The position numbers were made by a program, and so were the translations under genes. Below are positions 23,184 to 31,808 of a stretch of 64,000 bases of DNA, in pieces (within the stretch, counting starts at the first letter, position 1; every line of letters begins with the position of its first letter). Source of the DNA: an uncultured Oscillospiraceae bacterium (GTDB lineage: Bacteria; Bacillota; Clostridia; Oscillospirales; Oscillospiraceae); the NCBI GenBank assembly GCA_947588605.1, contig CANPYK010000001.1, positions 151,350 through 215,349 on the forward strand, written 5' to 3'. The notes below the pieces were generated by a model that saw only the letters and a list, made by a program, of their open reading frames with translations, was not told the origin of the DNA and did not search any database.

Positions 23184-26100
23184 TTAATATTCGTATACTC
23201 CCTCGAACACCATCACGGCGTCGCCGGTGAGGGTGACGAACTCGTCGGAGTAGTTGACGGTGACGTCGCCGCCGGGGAGCTTGACGGTGGTGTCGCGGGC
23301 CTTTTTGAGGTCGCCGCGCTCGGTGGCGGCGATGACGGCGGCGCAGGCGGCGGTGCCGTTGGCCCGTGTCTCGCCCTCGTCCGGGGCGTAGACGCGGATG
23401 CGCAGGGTGTCGTCGTTGACCACCTTCACGAACTCCACGAAGGCCCCTTCGGGGAGCAAGCCGGAGCCGGTGAGGGCGCGGCCCACGCCCACCACGTCCA
23501 CGTTCCCCAGGTCCTCGGTGAAGACGGTGCAGTGGGGCACGCCGAGGCTGGAGAGGGTGATGCGGTACTCCACGCCGTCCACGGTGACGGGCTCGTCCAC
23601 CACCCGGGACTTGCCGATGAGGTTGACCTGCATCCGTCTTGCGTCCAGGAAGGCCGTGCCCATGTGGACGCTCACGGTGCTGACACGCCCGTTGCGGGTG
23701 TAGAGCTGGAGGGAGCGGATGCCGGTGTCCGTCTGGATGGTCATGTGCTCACTTCTGACGATGCCCTTGTCGTAGAGGTACTTGCCCACGCAACGGATGG
23801 AGTTGGCGGCCATGCGGCCCTCCGTGCCGTCCTGGTTGAAGATGCGCATCTTGGCGTCCGCGCCGGCGGAGTTCTCAATGAGCACCAGCGCCCCGCCGCC
23901 GATGCCGGTGACCCGGTCGCAGAGGGTGACGCTCAAAGACTCCGGGCTCGTGATGCGCCCGTCGCGGTTATCGAAGAAGATATAGTCGCTGCCGCAGGTG
24001 TGCATCTTGGCGAAGCTCACCAGCTCCCGGCTCTTGCGCATGTCGTTGAGGTCCACAAGCTCGGTGTTTTCGTTGGTGAAGCGGCTCATGAGGGTGTCCG
24101 TCACCGCGTCGGCGGTGTCGAGGCTGGTGATGCAGGGGATGCGCAGGCGCACCGCACGGGCGTGGAGGTCGATGAAGTCGCCCATGGTGTCGTCATAGAG
24201 AGCGCCGGTGTAGACGATGAAGCTGATGGCCCCCTCGTCCATGAGGGAGTAAGCGTCGTGGACGTGGCGGACCTCCGTGACCTGAAGGCCCAGGCTGCGG
24301 ATGACTTGGGCGGTGTCCGGAGTGGCGTAAAGCGCCATGTGGAGATCGCTGACCTTCTTGGCAAGCTTCACCACGTCGGGCAGGTCGTGGTTCTCGATGG
24401 ACAGGAGGACGCCGTTTTTCCCCGGCGTGAAGGCGCCGGCCAGGTTGTAGCCCGCGGCCCGCAGGCCCTTGAAAAGCGCCTCCGTGAACGTCCGGCCGAG
24501 GCCGAGGACCTCGCCGGTTGACTTCATCTCCGGGCCCAGCATGGAGTTGGCGTCGGTGATCTTCTCAAAAGAGAAGACCGGGACCTTCACGGCGTAATAG
24601 GGCGGCGTGTCGCAAAGGACCTTCTCGTAGCCCAGGCCCTTCAACGTCGCGCCCATCATGACGCGGCTGGCCACGTCCACCATGGGGATGCCGGTGACCT
24701 TGCTGAGGTACGGCACCGTCCGGCTGGCGCGGGGGTTGACCTCGATGACGTAGAGCTCCTTTTTGTAGATGAGGTACTGGATGTTGACTAAACCCCGTGT
24801 GCCCAGCTCCAGCGCCAGACGGGTGGAGCACTCCACCACGCGGGCCATCATCTTGTCCGTCAGGTTGTAGGGGGGATAGACGGCGATGGAGTCGCCGGAG
24901 TGGACGCCGGCCCGCTCGATGTGCTCCATGATGCCGGGCATTAAGACGTCCGTGCCGTCGGAGATGACGTCCACCTCCAGCTCGGTCCCCGGCATATACT
25001 TGTCCACCAGGACCGAATTGTCCTCCCGCTCGGTGCTGGCAAAGATGAGGGCCATGTAGCTGCGCACGTCCTGTTCGTCGTGGGCAATGACCATGTTCTG
25101 GCCGCCGATGACGTAGCTCGGCCGCAGGAGCACCGGGTAGCCCAGCGTCTCGGCGGCGGACAGGGCCTCCTCCAGGGTGTGGGTGCCGAAGCCCCGGGGC
25201 CGCTTGATGCCGAGGGACTCCAAAAGCGCGTCGAACCGCTCCCGGTCCTCGGCTAAGTCGATGCCCTCGGCGCTGGTGCCCAGGATGCGGATGCCGGCCT
25301 TGTCCAGATACTCCGTGAGCTTGATGGCCGTCTGGCCGCCGAAGGCCACCACCACGCCGATGGGCTTCTCCACCGCGATGACGCCCATGACGTCCTCGGG
25401 GGTCAGGGGCTCGAAGTAGAGCCTGTCGGCGGTGTCGTAGTCGGTGGAGACGGTCTCCGGGTTATTGTTGATGATCACCACGTCGTAGCCCAGCTTCTTG
25501 AGGGTCACGGCGCAGTGGACGGAGCTGTAGTCGAACTCGATGCCCTGCCCGATGCGGATGGGGCCGGAGCCGATGACGATGACGCTCATGCGCCGGCGCG
25601 GCATGGGCCGGGAGTCGCACTTGTCGTTGTAGGCGGAGTAGTAGTAGGGCGTCTCGGCCTCGAACTCGGCGGCGCAGGTGTCCACCATCTTGTAGACGGG
25701 GTCTATATGCGGGATCTCCTTCTGGCCGGAGATGGCCCGGAGGGCCGCGTCGGTGTAGCCCAGGCGCTTGCCCTTTAAATATGTCTCGCCGTCGATGCCG
25801 TTTTTGGCGATGTCATTTTCGAAGTTGACGAGATTTTGGAGCTTGTGGAGGAACCAGCGGTCGATCATGGTGACCTCGTGGATGTGCTCCACGCTGACGC
25901 CGGCCTTCAGCGCCTCAAAGACGGTGAAGATCCGAAGGTCGTCCATAGCCGCCAGCCTCTCCTCCAGGGACTTTTTGGGGTCGGGGGCGCGGTTTAAGGT
26001 GGACTGGCCGATCTCGGCGCCCCGGACGGCCTTCATAAGGGCCGCCTCGAAATTGGGGGCGATGGACATGACCTCGCCGGTGGCCTTCATTTGGGTGCCC

Positions 26101-27215
26101 AGACGCCTCTGCGCGCCGTGGAACTTGTCGAAGGGCCACTTGGGGAACTTCACAACGCAGTAGTCCACCGTGGGCTCGAAGCAGGCGTAGGTCTTGCCGG
26201 TGATGTCGTTGCGGATCTCGTCCAGGGTGTACCCCAGCGCGATCTTCACCGCCACCTTGGCGATGGGGTAGCCCGTGGCCTTGCTGGCGAGGGCCGAGGA
26301 GCGGGACACACGGGGGTTGACCTCGATGACCGCGTACTCGAAGGAATCCGGGTTCAGGGCGAATTGGCAGTTGCACCCGCCCTCGATGCCAAGCTCGGTG
26401 ATGATGTCCAGCGCGGCGGAGCGGAGCATCTGATACTCCTTGTCCATGAGCGTCAGGGCGGGCGCCACCACGATGGAGTCGCCGGTGTGGATGCCCACGG
26501 GGTCAAAGTTCTCCATGGAGCAGACGGTGATGACGTTGCCCGCGCCGTCCCGGATGACCTCGAACTCGATCTCCTTCCAGCCGAAGATGTATTTCTCGAT
26601 GAGGACCTGATGAATGGGGGAGGTCTCCAGCCCCACGAAGGCGACCTTTCGAAGCTCGTCGGCGCTGTACGCCACGCCGCCGCCTCCGCCGCCCAGGGTG
26701 AAGGCCGGCCGGACGATGACGGGGTAGCCAATGCGGTCGGCGATGGCTACGCACGTCTCCACGTCGTTGGCGATGTCCGAGGGGATACAGGGCTGACCGA
26801 TCTTCTCCATCGTCTCCTTGAAGAGCTCCCGGTCCTCGGCCTTGTCGATGGCCTCGGCATTGGTGCCGATGAGGCGCACGCCGTGCTTCTGCAAAAAGCC
26901 CTCGTGCGTCAGCTGCATGGCGATGGTGAGGCCCGTCTGGCCGCCAAGACCGGCGAGCAGGCAGTCGGGCTTCTCCTTCAAAATGATGCGCTTGACGGTG
27001 TCGGCGTTCAAAGGCTCCAGGTAGACGCTGTCGGCCATGTCCCCGTCGGTCATGACGGTGGCGGGGTTGGAGTTGACGAGAATGGACTTGACGCCCTCCT
27101 GCTTCAAAATGCGGCAGGCCTGGGTGCCGGCGTAATCGAACTCGGCGGCCTGGCCGATGACGATGGGGCCGGAGCCGATGACCATGACCTTCTTGATGGT
27201 TTTATCTAAAGGCAT
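23184..27215 (-). CDS. carB: Carbamoyl-phosphate synthase large chain fused to a degenerate DapF-like domain
   Basis: 1343 residues against about 1065 for CarB. Residues 1-1065 are a full CarB: two ATP-grasp halves (VIGSGPIVIGQAAEFDYAG; VIGSGPIRIGQGIEFDYSS) and an MGS-type C-terminal domain (GVLLSIENHDLPDVVKLAKK). Residues about 1066-1343 follow in frame and align with diaminopimelate epimerase (KMHTCGSDY, RIFNQDGTEGRMAANSIR, LPGGDVTV). Both catalytic Cys are gone (Ala 1136 in MAAN, Asn 1286 in RANGTA), as are the ligand residues (Ser 1076, Val 1226, Phe 1259, and AP for the ER pair). CarB makes carbamoyl phosphate with CarA; the extra domain cannot be a normal epimerase. The ATG overlaps the carA stop by one base. 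Confidence 0.93.
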   Translation of the reverse strand: MPLDKTIKKVMVIGSGPIVIGQAAEFDYAGTQACRILKQEGVKSILVNSNPATVMTDGDMADSVYLEPLNADTVKRIILKEKPDCLLAGLGGQTGLTIAMQLTHEGFLQKHGVRLIGTNAEAIDKAEDRELFKETMEKIGQPCIPSDIANDVETCVAIADRIGYPVIVRPAFTLGGGGGGVAYSADELRKVAFVGLETSPIHQVLIEKYIFGWKEIEFEVIRDGAGNVITVCSMENFDPVGIHTGDSIVVAPALTLMDKEYQMLRSAALDIITELGIEGGCNCQFALNPDSFEYAVIEVNPRVSRSSALASKATGYPIAKVAVKIALGYTLDEIRNDITGKTYACFEPTVDYCVVKFPKWPFDKFHGAQRRLGTQMKATGEVMSIAPNFEAALMKAVRGAEIGQSTLNRAPDPKKSLEERLAAMDDLRIFTVFEALKAGVSVEHIHEVTMIDRWFLHKLQNLVNFENDIAKNGIDGETYLKGKRLGYTDAALRAISGQKEIPHIDPVYKMVDTCAAEFEAETPYYYSAYNDKCDSRPMPRRRMSVIVIGSGPIRIGQGIEFDYSSVHCAVTLKKLGYDVVIINNNPETVSTDYDTADRLYFEPLTPEDVMGVIAVEKPIGVVVAFGGQTAIKLTEYLDKAGIRILGTSAEGIDLAEDRERFDALLESLGIKRPRGFGTHTLEEALSAAETLGYPVLLRPSYVIGGQNMVIAHDEQDVRSYMALIFASTEREDNSVLVDKYMPGTELEVDVISDGTDVLMPGIMEHIERAGVHSGDSIAVYPPYNLTDKMMARVVECSTRLALELGTRGLVNIQYLIYKKELYVIEVNPRASRTVPYLSKVTGIPMVDVASRVMMGATLKGLGYEKVLCDTPPYYAVKVPVFSFEKITDANSMLGPEMKSTGEVLGLGRTFTEALFKGLRAAGYNLAGAFTPGKNGVLLSIENHDLPDVVKLAKKVSDLHMALYATPDTAQVIRSLGLQVTEVRHVHDAYSLMDEGAISFIVYTGALYDDTMGDFIDLHARAVRLRIPCITSLDTADAVTDTLMSRFTNENTELVDLNDMRKSRELVSFAKMHTCGSDYIFFDNRDGRITSPESLSVTLCDRVTGIGGGALVLIENSAGADAKMRIFNQDGTEGRMAANSIRCVGKYLYDKGIVRSEHMTIQTDTGIRSLQLYTRNGRVSTVSVHMGTAFLDARRMQVNLIGKSRVVDEPVTVDGVEYRITLSSLGVPHCTVFTEDLGNVDVVGVGRALTGSGLLPEGAFVEFVKVVNDDTLRIRVYAPDEGETRANGTAACAAVIAATERGDLKKARDTTVKLPGGDVTVNYSDEFVTLTGDAVMVFEGVYEY

Positions 27216-28282
27216 TACCGCACCTCCATCATGTCCATGAATCTGTCGAACGCCCATTCCGTGTCCCGGGGCCCGCCGTGGGCCTCCGGGTGGAACTGCA
27301 TGGAGAAGGCCCGCTTTCCGGGGTAGTCCAGCCCCTCGCAGGTGCCGTCGTTGACGTTTATAAACCGCGCCTTTGCGCCGATAGCGTCGAGACACCCCAT
27401 GTCCACCGCGTACCCGTGGTTCTGGCAGGTGATGTACACCCGCCCTGTCTCCAGGTCCTTCACCGGCTGGTTGGCGCCCCGGTGGCCGAACTTGAGCTTT
27501 ACCGTCTTGCCCCCCTGGGAGAGGGCCATCATCTGGTGCCCCAGGCAGATGCCGAAGAGCGGGACGCGGCCCATGAGATTCCCGATCTCGCGGACGCACT
27601 CCACATTGTCCGCGGGGTCGCCGGGGCCGTTGGAGAGCATCACGCCGTCCACCCGGAGCTTCAAAACGTCCTCGGCCTTCGTATCGTGGGGCAGGACCAG
27701 CACCCGGCAGCCGCGCTTTAGAAGGTTCTCCGGGATGCTCCCCTTGGCGCCGTAGTCCATGAGCGCCACGGTGCGCCGGACCTCGCCCTTGGGCAGCAGC
27801 TCCTCCATGACCTTCGTGGACGTGGCGGGGACGGACCCCTCCACCCGGTAGCTTTTGAGGCTGTGCCAGTCGTAGTCCGCGTCGTCGGTGATGACGGCGT
27901 TCATGACGCCCCCGTCCCGGATAAGCTGGGTGAGCTCCCGGGTGTCCACGCCGGAGATGCCCACGATGCCCATGCGCTCCATGAAGGACTGGATGTTCTC
28001 CTGGCACCGGAAGTTGGAGGGCTCGTCGCAAACCTCCCTGACAACAGCTCCGCGGACATGGATAGACGAGCTTTCCATGTCCGCGTCGGTCACGCCGTAA
28101 TTACAAAACATCGGGAACGTGAAGATCACCAGCTGCCCGAAGTAGCTGGGGTCGGTGAGACTTTCCACGCACCCGGTCATTCCCGTGGTGAACACCAGCT
28201 CTCCCACGCTGGTCCCGGTCTTGCCAAAGGCTTGTCCCTCATATTTTTTGCCGTTTTCCAAAATCAAGTAAGCTTTTCCCAT
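27215..28282 (-). CDS. carA: Carbamoyl-phosphate synthase small chain
   Basis: Supplies ammonia from glutamine to CarB. It has 355 residues: the N-terminal CarA domain (AYLILENGKKYEGQAFGKTG; GVDTRELTQLIRDGG) and a class I glutamine amidotransferase with the nucleophile Cys in VPLFGICLGHQMMAL and the His/Glu pair in MQFHPEAHGGP. The ATG at 28282 has GGAGGGAATAT upstream; longer readings run into dapL. It overlaps carB by 1 nt (TAATG), so synthesis is probably coupled. Confidence 0.96.
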   Translation of the reverse strand: MGKAYLILENGKKYEGQAFGKTGTSVGELVFTTGMTGCVESLTDPSYFGQLVIFTFPMFCNYGVTDADMESSSIHVRGAVVREVCDEPSNFRCQENIQSFMERMGIVGISGVDTRELTQLIRDGGVMNAVITDDADYDWHSLKSYRVEGSVPATSTKVMEELLPKGEVRRTVALMDYGAKGSIPENLLKRGCRVLVLPHDTKAEDVLKLRVDGVMLSNGPGDPADNVECVREIGNLMGRVPLFGICLGHQMMALSQGGKTVKLKFGHRGANQPVKDLETGRVYITCQNHGYAVDMGCLDAIGAKARFINVNDGTCEGLDYPGKRAFSMQFHPEAHGGPRDTEWAFDRFMDMMEVR

Positions 28283-28316
28283 ATTCCCTCCATATTCATA
28301 TGCGTCTGACGGACCG

Positions 28317-29534
28317 TCAGGCCAACAGCTTCCGGATGCGCTCCATGGCCTCGCAGGTGTTCTCGTATGTCCCGAAGGCCGTGAGGCGGACATACCCCTC
28401 GCCGGAGGGGCCGAAGCCCGCGCCGGGGGTGGTGACGACGCACGCCTCCTTTAAAAGTCTGTCGAAGAATTCCCAGGACCCCATCCCCTCCGGCGTGCCG
28501 CACCAGATGTAGGGCGCGTTCACGCCGCCGTAGACCGTGAGTCCCGCGCCGGACAGGGCCTTCCGGATGACTTCGGCGTTGTGGAGGTAGTAGCGCACGT
28601 TCTCCATGGACTGCTCCCAACCCTCGTCGGAAAGCGCCGCCTCGGCGGCCCGCTGGATGACGTAGGGCACGCCGTTGAACTTCGTCCCCATGCGCCGGTT
28701 CCACATGTCCCGCAGGGAGGCCCCGCCGCGCGTGAGCGCCTTGGGCACCACCGTGTAGGCGCACCGGTTGCCGGTGAAGCCGGAGGACTTGGAGAAGGAC
28801 CTAAACTCAATGGCGCAGGTTTTGGCCCCCTCTACCTCATAAATGCTGTGGGGGATGCCGGGCTCCGTGATGAACGCCTCGTAAGCGGAATCGAACAGGA
28901 TCACGCTGCCGTGCTCGTTTGCGTAGTCCACCCAGACCTTCAGCTGGCCGTAATTGGCCGCCGTGCCGGTGGGGTTATTGGGGGAGCAGATGTAGATGAT
29001 GTCCGGCACCCGCTCGGGAAGCGCCGGGAAAAAGCCGTTTTCCGCCGTGCAGGGGAGGTAGACGAGGTTCGTCCACTTCTCCCCGTCAAAATCTCCGGCC
29101 CTGCCGGCCATGGCGTTGGTGTCTACATAGACGGGGTACACCGGGTCGCAGACGGCCACCACGTTATCCACGGCGAAAATATCCCCGATGTTGCCGCAGT
29201 CGGACTTGGCCCCATCGGAGACGAAGATCTCGTCGTCGGCCACGTCCACGCCCCGCTTTTTGTAGGCCCGCTGAATGGCGAACCTGAGGAAGTCGTAGGC
29301 CCCGCAGGTCTCCTCGCAGTAGCCCCGGAACGTCTCCTGCCGGCCCATCTCGCGGCTTGCCTTCTCCATGGCCTCCACCACCGCCGGCGCCAGGGGGCGC
29401 GTCACGTCGCCGATGCCCATGCGGATGATGGGCAGGGGGGGATTTTCGGCCTGAAAGGCGCGGGTGCGCCGTCCGATCTCCGGGAAGAGATACCCGCCGG
29501 GGAGCTTTTGGAAATTCGCGTTGACCTTGACCAT
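28317..29534 (-). CDS. dapL: LL-diaminopimelate aminotransferase
   Basis: Converts tetrahydrodipicolinate directly to LL-diaminopimelate with PLP, bypassing the acyl routes. It has 405 residues, with [20 protein letters not shown] at the start, [34 protein letters not shown], and the PLP lysine in [15 protein letters not shown]. It is first in the dapL-carA-carB operon behind a perfect consensus promoter. Its product is the substrate of a DapF epimerase, yet the DapF-like domain two genes downstream looks inactive. Confidence 0.95.
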   Translation of the reverse strand: MVKVNANFQKLPGGYLFPEIGRRTRAFQAENPPLPIIRMGIGDVTRPLAPAVVEAMEKASREMGRQETFRGYCEETCGAYDFLRFAIQRAYKKRGVDVADDEIFVSDGAKSDCGNIGDIFAVDNVVAVCDPVYPVYVDTNAMAGRAGDFDGEKWTNLVYLPCTAENGFFPALPERVPDIIYICSPNNPTGTAANYGQLKVWVDYANEHGSVILFDSAYEAFITEPGIPHSIYEVEGAKTCAIEFRSFSKSSGFTGNRCAYTVVPKALTRGGASLRDMWNRRMGTKFNGVPYVIQRAAEAALSDEGWEQSMENVRYYLHNAEVIRKALSGAGLTVYGGVNAPYIWCGTPEGMGSWEFFDRLLKEACVVTTPGAGFGPSGEGYVRLTAFGTYENTCEAMERIRKLLA

Positions 29535-29566
29535 GCTGACAGCCCCTTTTTGTCCATTTTAATAAA

Positions 29567-29595
29567 ATTATAGGACGAAAAGGCTTTGTTGTCAA
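29567..29595 (-). promoter_or_regulatory. Consensus promoter of the dapL-carA-carB operon
   Basis: On the minus strand TTGACA, exactly 17 bases, TATAAT: a perfect sigma-A match. Transcription would begin near 29560, about 26 nt before the dapL ATG. No riboswitch fold fits in so short a leader. Confidence 0.93.
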
Positions 29596-29664
29596 CGCTG
29601 TGTTAAGCCCAAAAACCCGCCAAATTCCCCACCCCTTTTGGGCATAGCTCCAAAACAAAAGCTC

Positions 29665-29693
29665 TTGACAAAAAAGGCCCCATACGCTAGAAT
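29665..29693 (+). promoter_or_regulatory. Promoter of asnB
   Basis: TTGACA, 17 bases, TAGAAT (5/6). The start would be near 29700, giving a leader of about 85 nt that contains an intrinsic terminator. Confidence 0.85.
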
Positions 29694-29721
29694 GTAGTGC
29701 GTTAATGAATAAAACATCCAC

Positions 29722-29772
29722 AACGGTGCGGATCGTCCCGAAAGGGGACCTCCGCGCCGTTTTTGATTTTTT
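29722..29772 (+). promoter_or_regulatory. Leader terminator (attenuator) of asnB
   Basis: AACGGTGCGGA pairs with TCCGCGCCGTT (11 bp, one G-U pair), with an inner GTCCC/GGGAC helix closed by a GAAA-type loop, followed by TTTTGATTTTTT. It ends 12 nt before the asnB ATG, so it must be bypassed for expression. A short frame starting ATGAATAAAACATCC at 29705 runs through the terminator; whether it is translated is unknown. Confidence 0.75.
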
Positions 29773-29784
29773 GGAGGGATCGCC

Positions 29785-31365
29785 ATGTGTTCCATCATCG
29801 GCTTTGAAAAGCGCTCCGTGCCTTTGGAGCTGGCCATGGAGGGCTTCAACGAGACGGTCAGCCGCGGGCCGGACATGTCCCGGTTCGTGGAGGCCGGGGA
29901 GGGGTGGCTGGGCTTCCACCGCCTTGCCATCATGGGCCTGACGCCCGCGGGGATGCAGCCCTTCGAGCTGGAGGGCAATCTGGTGGTCTGCAACGGCGAG
30001 CTCTACGGCTTCCGCTCCGTCCGGCGGCGGATGGGGAAGAAGTACGCCTTCCGGTCCGACTCCGACTGCGAGATCATCCTCCCCCTCTATAAGGAGCTGG
30101 GCCTCTCCCTCTTCGAGCGGCTGGACGCGGAGTTTGCCATGGTCATCTACGATCAAAAGCTGGGCCTTGTGGCCGCTCGGGACCCCATCGGCATCCGGCC
30201 CCTCTACTACGGGTATCTCACGGACGGCTCCATCGTCTTTGCCAGCGAGCCCAAGAACCTCGTAAAGCTGGTGAAAAAGATTTTCCCCTTCCCGCCCGGT
30301 CACTACTGGGTGGGCGGCAAATTCGTGCGCTACAGCGACCCGGCCCGGGTGGAGGGGGAGTACATCCGCGCCTCGACCTATCAGGTCTGCGCCGGCATCC
30401 GGGAGCGGCTCATCGCCGCCGTGGAAAAGCGCCTGGACTCCGACGCGCCGGTGGGCTTCCTCCTCTCCGGGGGGCTGGACTCCAGCCTCGTGTGCGCCAT
30501 CGCCGCGAAGATCCTGGGCCGGCGCATCCGCACCTTCGCCATCGGCATGGACAAGGACGCCATCGACCTCAAATACGCCCGCATGGTGGCCGACTACATC
30601 GGCGCCGACCACACGGAGGTCTTCATGACCCGCAACGAGGTCATCGAGAATCTGGAGACGGTGATCCGCGCCCTGGGCACCTGGGACATCACCACCGTCC
30701 GCGCCAGCATGGGCATGTACCTCGTCTGCAAGGCCATCCACGAGACGACGGACATCCGCGTCCTCCTCACCGGCGAGATCAGCGACGAGCTCTTCGGCTA
30801 CAAGTACACGGACTTCGCCCCCTCGGCGGAGGAATTCCAGAGGGAGAGCCAGAAGCGCGTGCGGGAGCTCCACGCCTACGACGTCCTCCGCGCCGACCGG
30901 TGCATCTCCGTCAACTCCCTGGAGGCCCGGGTGCCCTTCGGGGACCTTGCCTTCGTGAAATACGTCATGGCCGTGGACCCGGAGATGAAGCTGAACACCT
31001 ACGGCATGGGCAAGTACCTCCTGCGCCACGCCTTCGAGGCCGACGACATCCTCCCCGGCCCCATCCTCTGGCGGCAGAAGGCCGCCTTCTCCGACGCGGT
31101 GGGCCACTCCATGGTGGACGACCTGAAGGCCTACGCCGAGACGGTCTACACCGACGAGGCGTTCGAGGAAAAACGCCAAAAGTACGCTTACCGCCCGCCC
31201 TTCACCAAGGAGAGCCTCCTCTATCGCGAGATCTTCGAGAAATACTACCCCGCCCAGGCCGACATGATTCCCGACTACTGGATGCCCAACCCCTCCTGGC
31301 CCCACTGCGCCGTCTCCGACCCCAGCGCCCGCGTGCTGGAAAACTACGGGGCAAGCGGAATATAA
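29785..31365 (+). CDS. asnB: Asparagine synthase (glutamine-hydrolysing)
   Basis: Makes asparagine from aspartate, glutamine and ATP. It has 526 residues. The class II amidotransferase half has the N-terminal nucleophile Cys2 (MCSIIGF), RGPDMSRF, FHRLAIMGL, and CNGELYG. The synthetase half has the PP-loop LLSGGLDSSLVCAIAAK, then ARVPFGDLAFVKY and LLRHAF. The length and N-terminus match the eukaryote-like AsnB class. A TTGGAGGGATCGCC ribosome binding site precedes the ATG. It is a single-gene unit, divergent from dapL. Confidence 0.94.
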   Translation: MCSIIGFEKRSVPLELAMEGFNETVSRGPDMSRFVEAGEGWLGFHRLAIMGLTPAGMQPFELEGNLVVCNGELYGFRSVRRRMGKKYAFRSDSDCEIILPLYKELGLSLFERLDAEFAMVIYDQKLGLVAARDPIGIRPLYYGYLTDGSIVFASEPKNLVKLVKKIFPFPPGHYWVGGKFVRYSDPARVEGEYIRASTYQVCAGIRERLIAAVEKRLDSDAPVGFLLSGGLDSSLVCAIAAKILGRRIRTFAIGMDKDAIDLKYARMVADYIGADHTEVFMTRNEVIENLETVIRALGTWDITTVRASMGMYLVCKAIHETTDIRVLLTGEISDELFGYKYTDFAPSAEEFQRESQKRVRELHAYDVLRADRCISVNSLEARVPFGDLAFVKYVMAVDPEMKLNTYGMGKYLLRHAFEADDILPGPILWRQKAAFSDAVGHSMVDDLKAYAETVYTDEAFEEKRQKYAYRPPFTKESLLYREIFEKYYPAQADMIPDYWMPNPSWPHCAVSDPSARVLENYGASGI

Positions 31366-31560
31366 CTGGCTTTGAAGGCCGCGTTGCGGCCTTCAAATGC
31401 CAAAGGGGAACGTGCGAAACCCCCGGCGTGAATTCCGCGGAATTCACGCCGGGGGTTTCTGCTGTCGCCCTGCGCGCACTCGCTTCGCTCGCACACTTGG
31501 GCGACAAAAGGTATTTTTTCCGACGTACATGCCGCCGGAAAAAATAGCTCGATGGGGGGA
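31366..31560 (+). repeat. Composite multi-hairpin repeat after asnB (contains its terminator)
   Basis: From left to right: GAAGGCCGCGTTGCGGCCTTC hairpin, a perfect 36-bp palindrome (31420-31455, arms CCCCCGGCGTGAATTCCG) followed by TTTCTG, a GTCGCCC/GGGCGAC pair around a small inner hairpin, and TTTTTTCCG/CGGAAAAAA. The same order appears inverted at 41585-41790 and partly at 10910-11125, 23105-23185 and 58166-58380. The left end CTGGCTTTGAAGG starts immediately after the asnB stop. Confidence 0.85.
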
Positions 31561-31629
31561 TTGGGAATTTTGAATTGACGTATCTCTTTTACATTCCATT
31601 GGCGCGGACTTCGGTTCTCGCTGAGGATC

Positions 31630-31767
31630 ATAAAAGACAAGACCGCCACTGAGTCAGAGTGACGGTCAATGTCTTCGCTATGATATAAAAGTCGTAGCCT
31701 AAGATGTTTCCCAGCACTTAGGACCAGGCCGCTCGTCGAAGGCCAACGCCCGCGGCGACCCTTTTCT
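31630..31767 (-). ncRNA. Candidate small RNA with its own promoter and terminator
   Basis: A perfect promoter (see 31774-31802) should start an RNA near 31767. It would contain a CCTAAG/CTTAGG hairpin around GCTGGGAAACAT and end in a strong stem: AAGACA, then CCGTCACT against AGTGGCGG, then TGTCTT, followed by TTAT (about 31634-31675). The length is about 138 nt. No ribosome-binding-site-backed ORF fits. I do not recognise it as 6S, SRP, tmRNA or a known riboswitch. Confidence 0.55.
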
Positions 31768-31773
31768 ATGGTC

Positions 31774-31802
31774 ATTATACCCCTCCGCCGCTTGTCTGTC
31801 AA
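31774..31802 (-). promoter_or_regulatory. Consensus promoter downstream of the ABC operon
   Basis: On the minus strand TTGACA, 17 bases, TATAAT, a perfect match. It begins a few bases beyond the permease stop codon (31809). The -35 sits in a small inverted repeat (CCGCTTG/CAAGCGG). No coding gene follows for the next 440 nt on this strand. Confidence 0.85.
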
Positions 31803-31808
31803 GCGGTT

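Noticed and set aside
27216..28031. Longer CarB reading starting at 28031
   Set aside because: The extra 272 residues are an alternate frame of carA; the CarB N-terminus and the stop-start overlap with carA fix the start at 27215.
29535..29566. Lysine riboswitch in front of dapL
   Set aside because: The leader from the consensus promoter is only about 26 nt, far too short for an L box.
29164..31305. Minus-strand ORF of 713 codons opposite asnB
   Set aside because: asnB has every catalytic motif; the antisense frame has none and runs across promoters and the leader terminator.
31344..31802. 152-codon minus-strand ORF beyond the ABC operon
   Set aside because: It crosses the candidate small RNA terminator, the composite repeat palindrome and the end of asnB; a chance opening rather than a gene.
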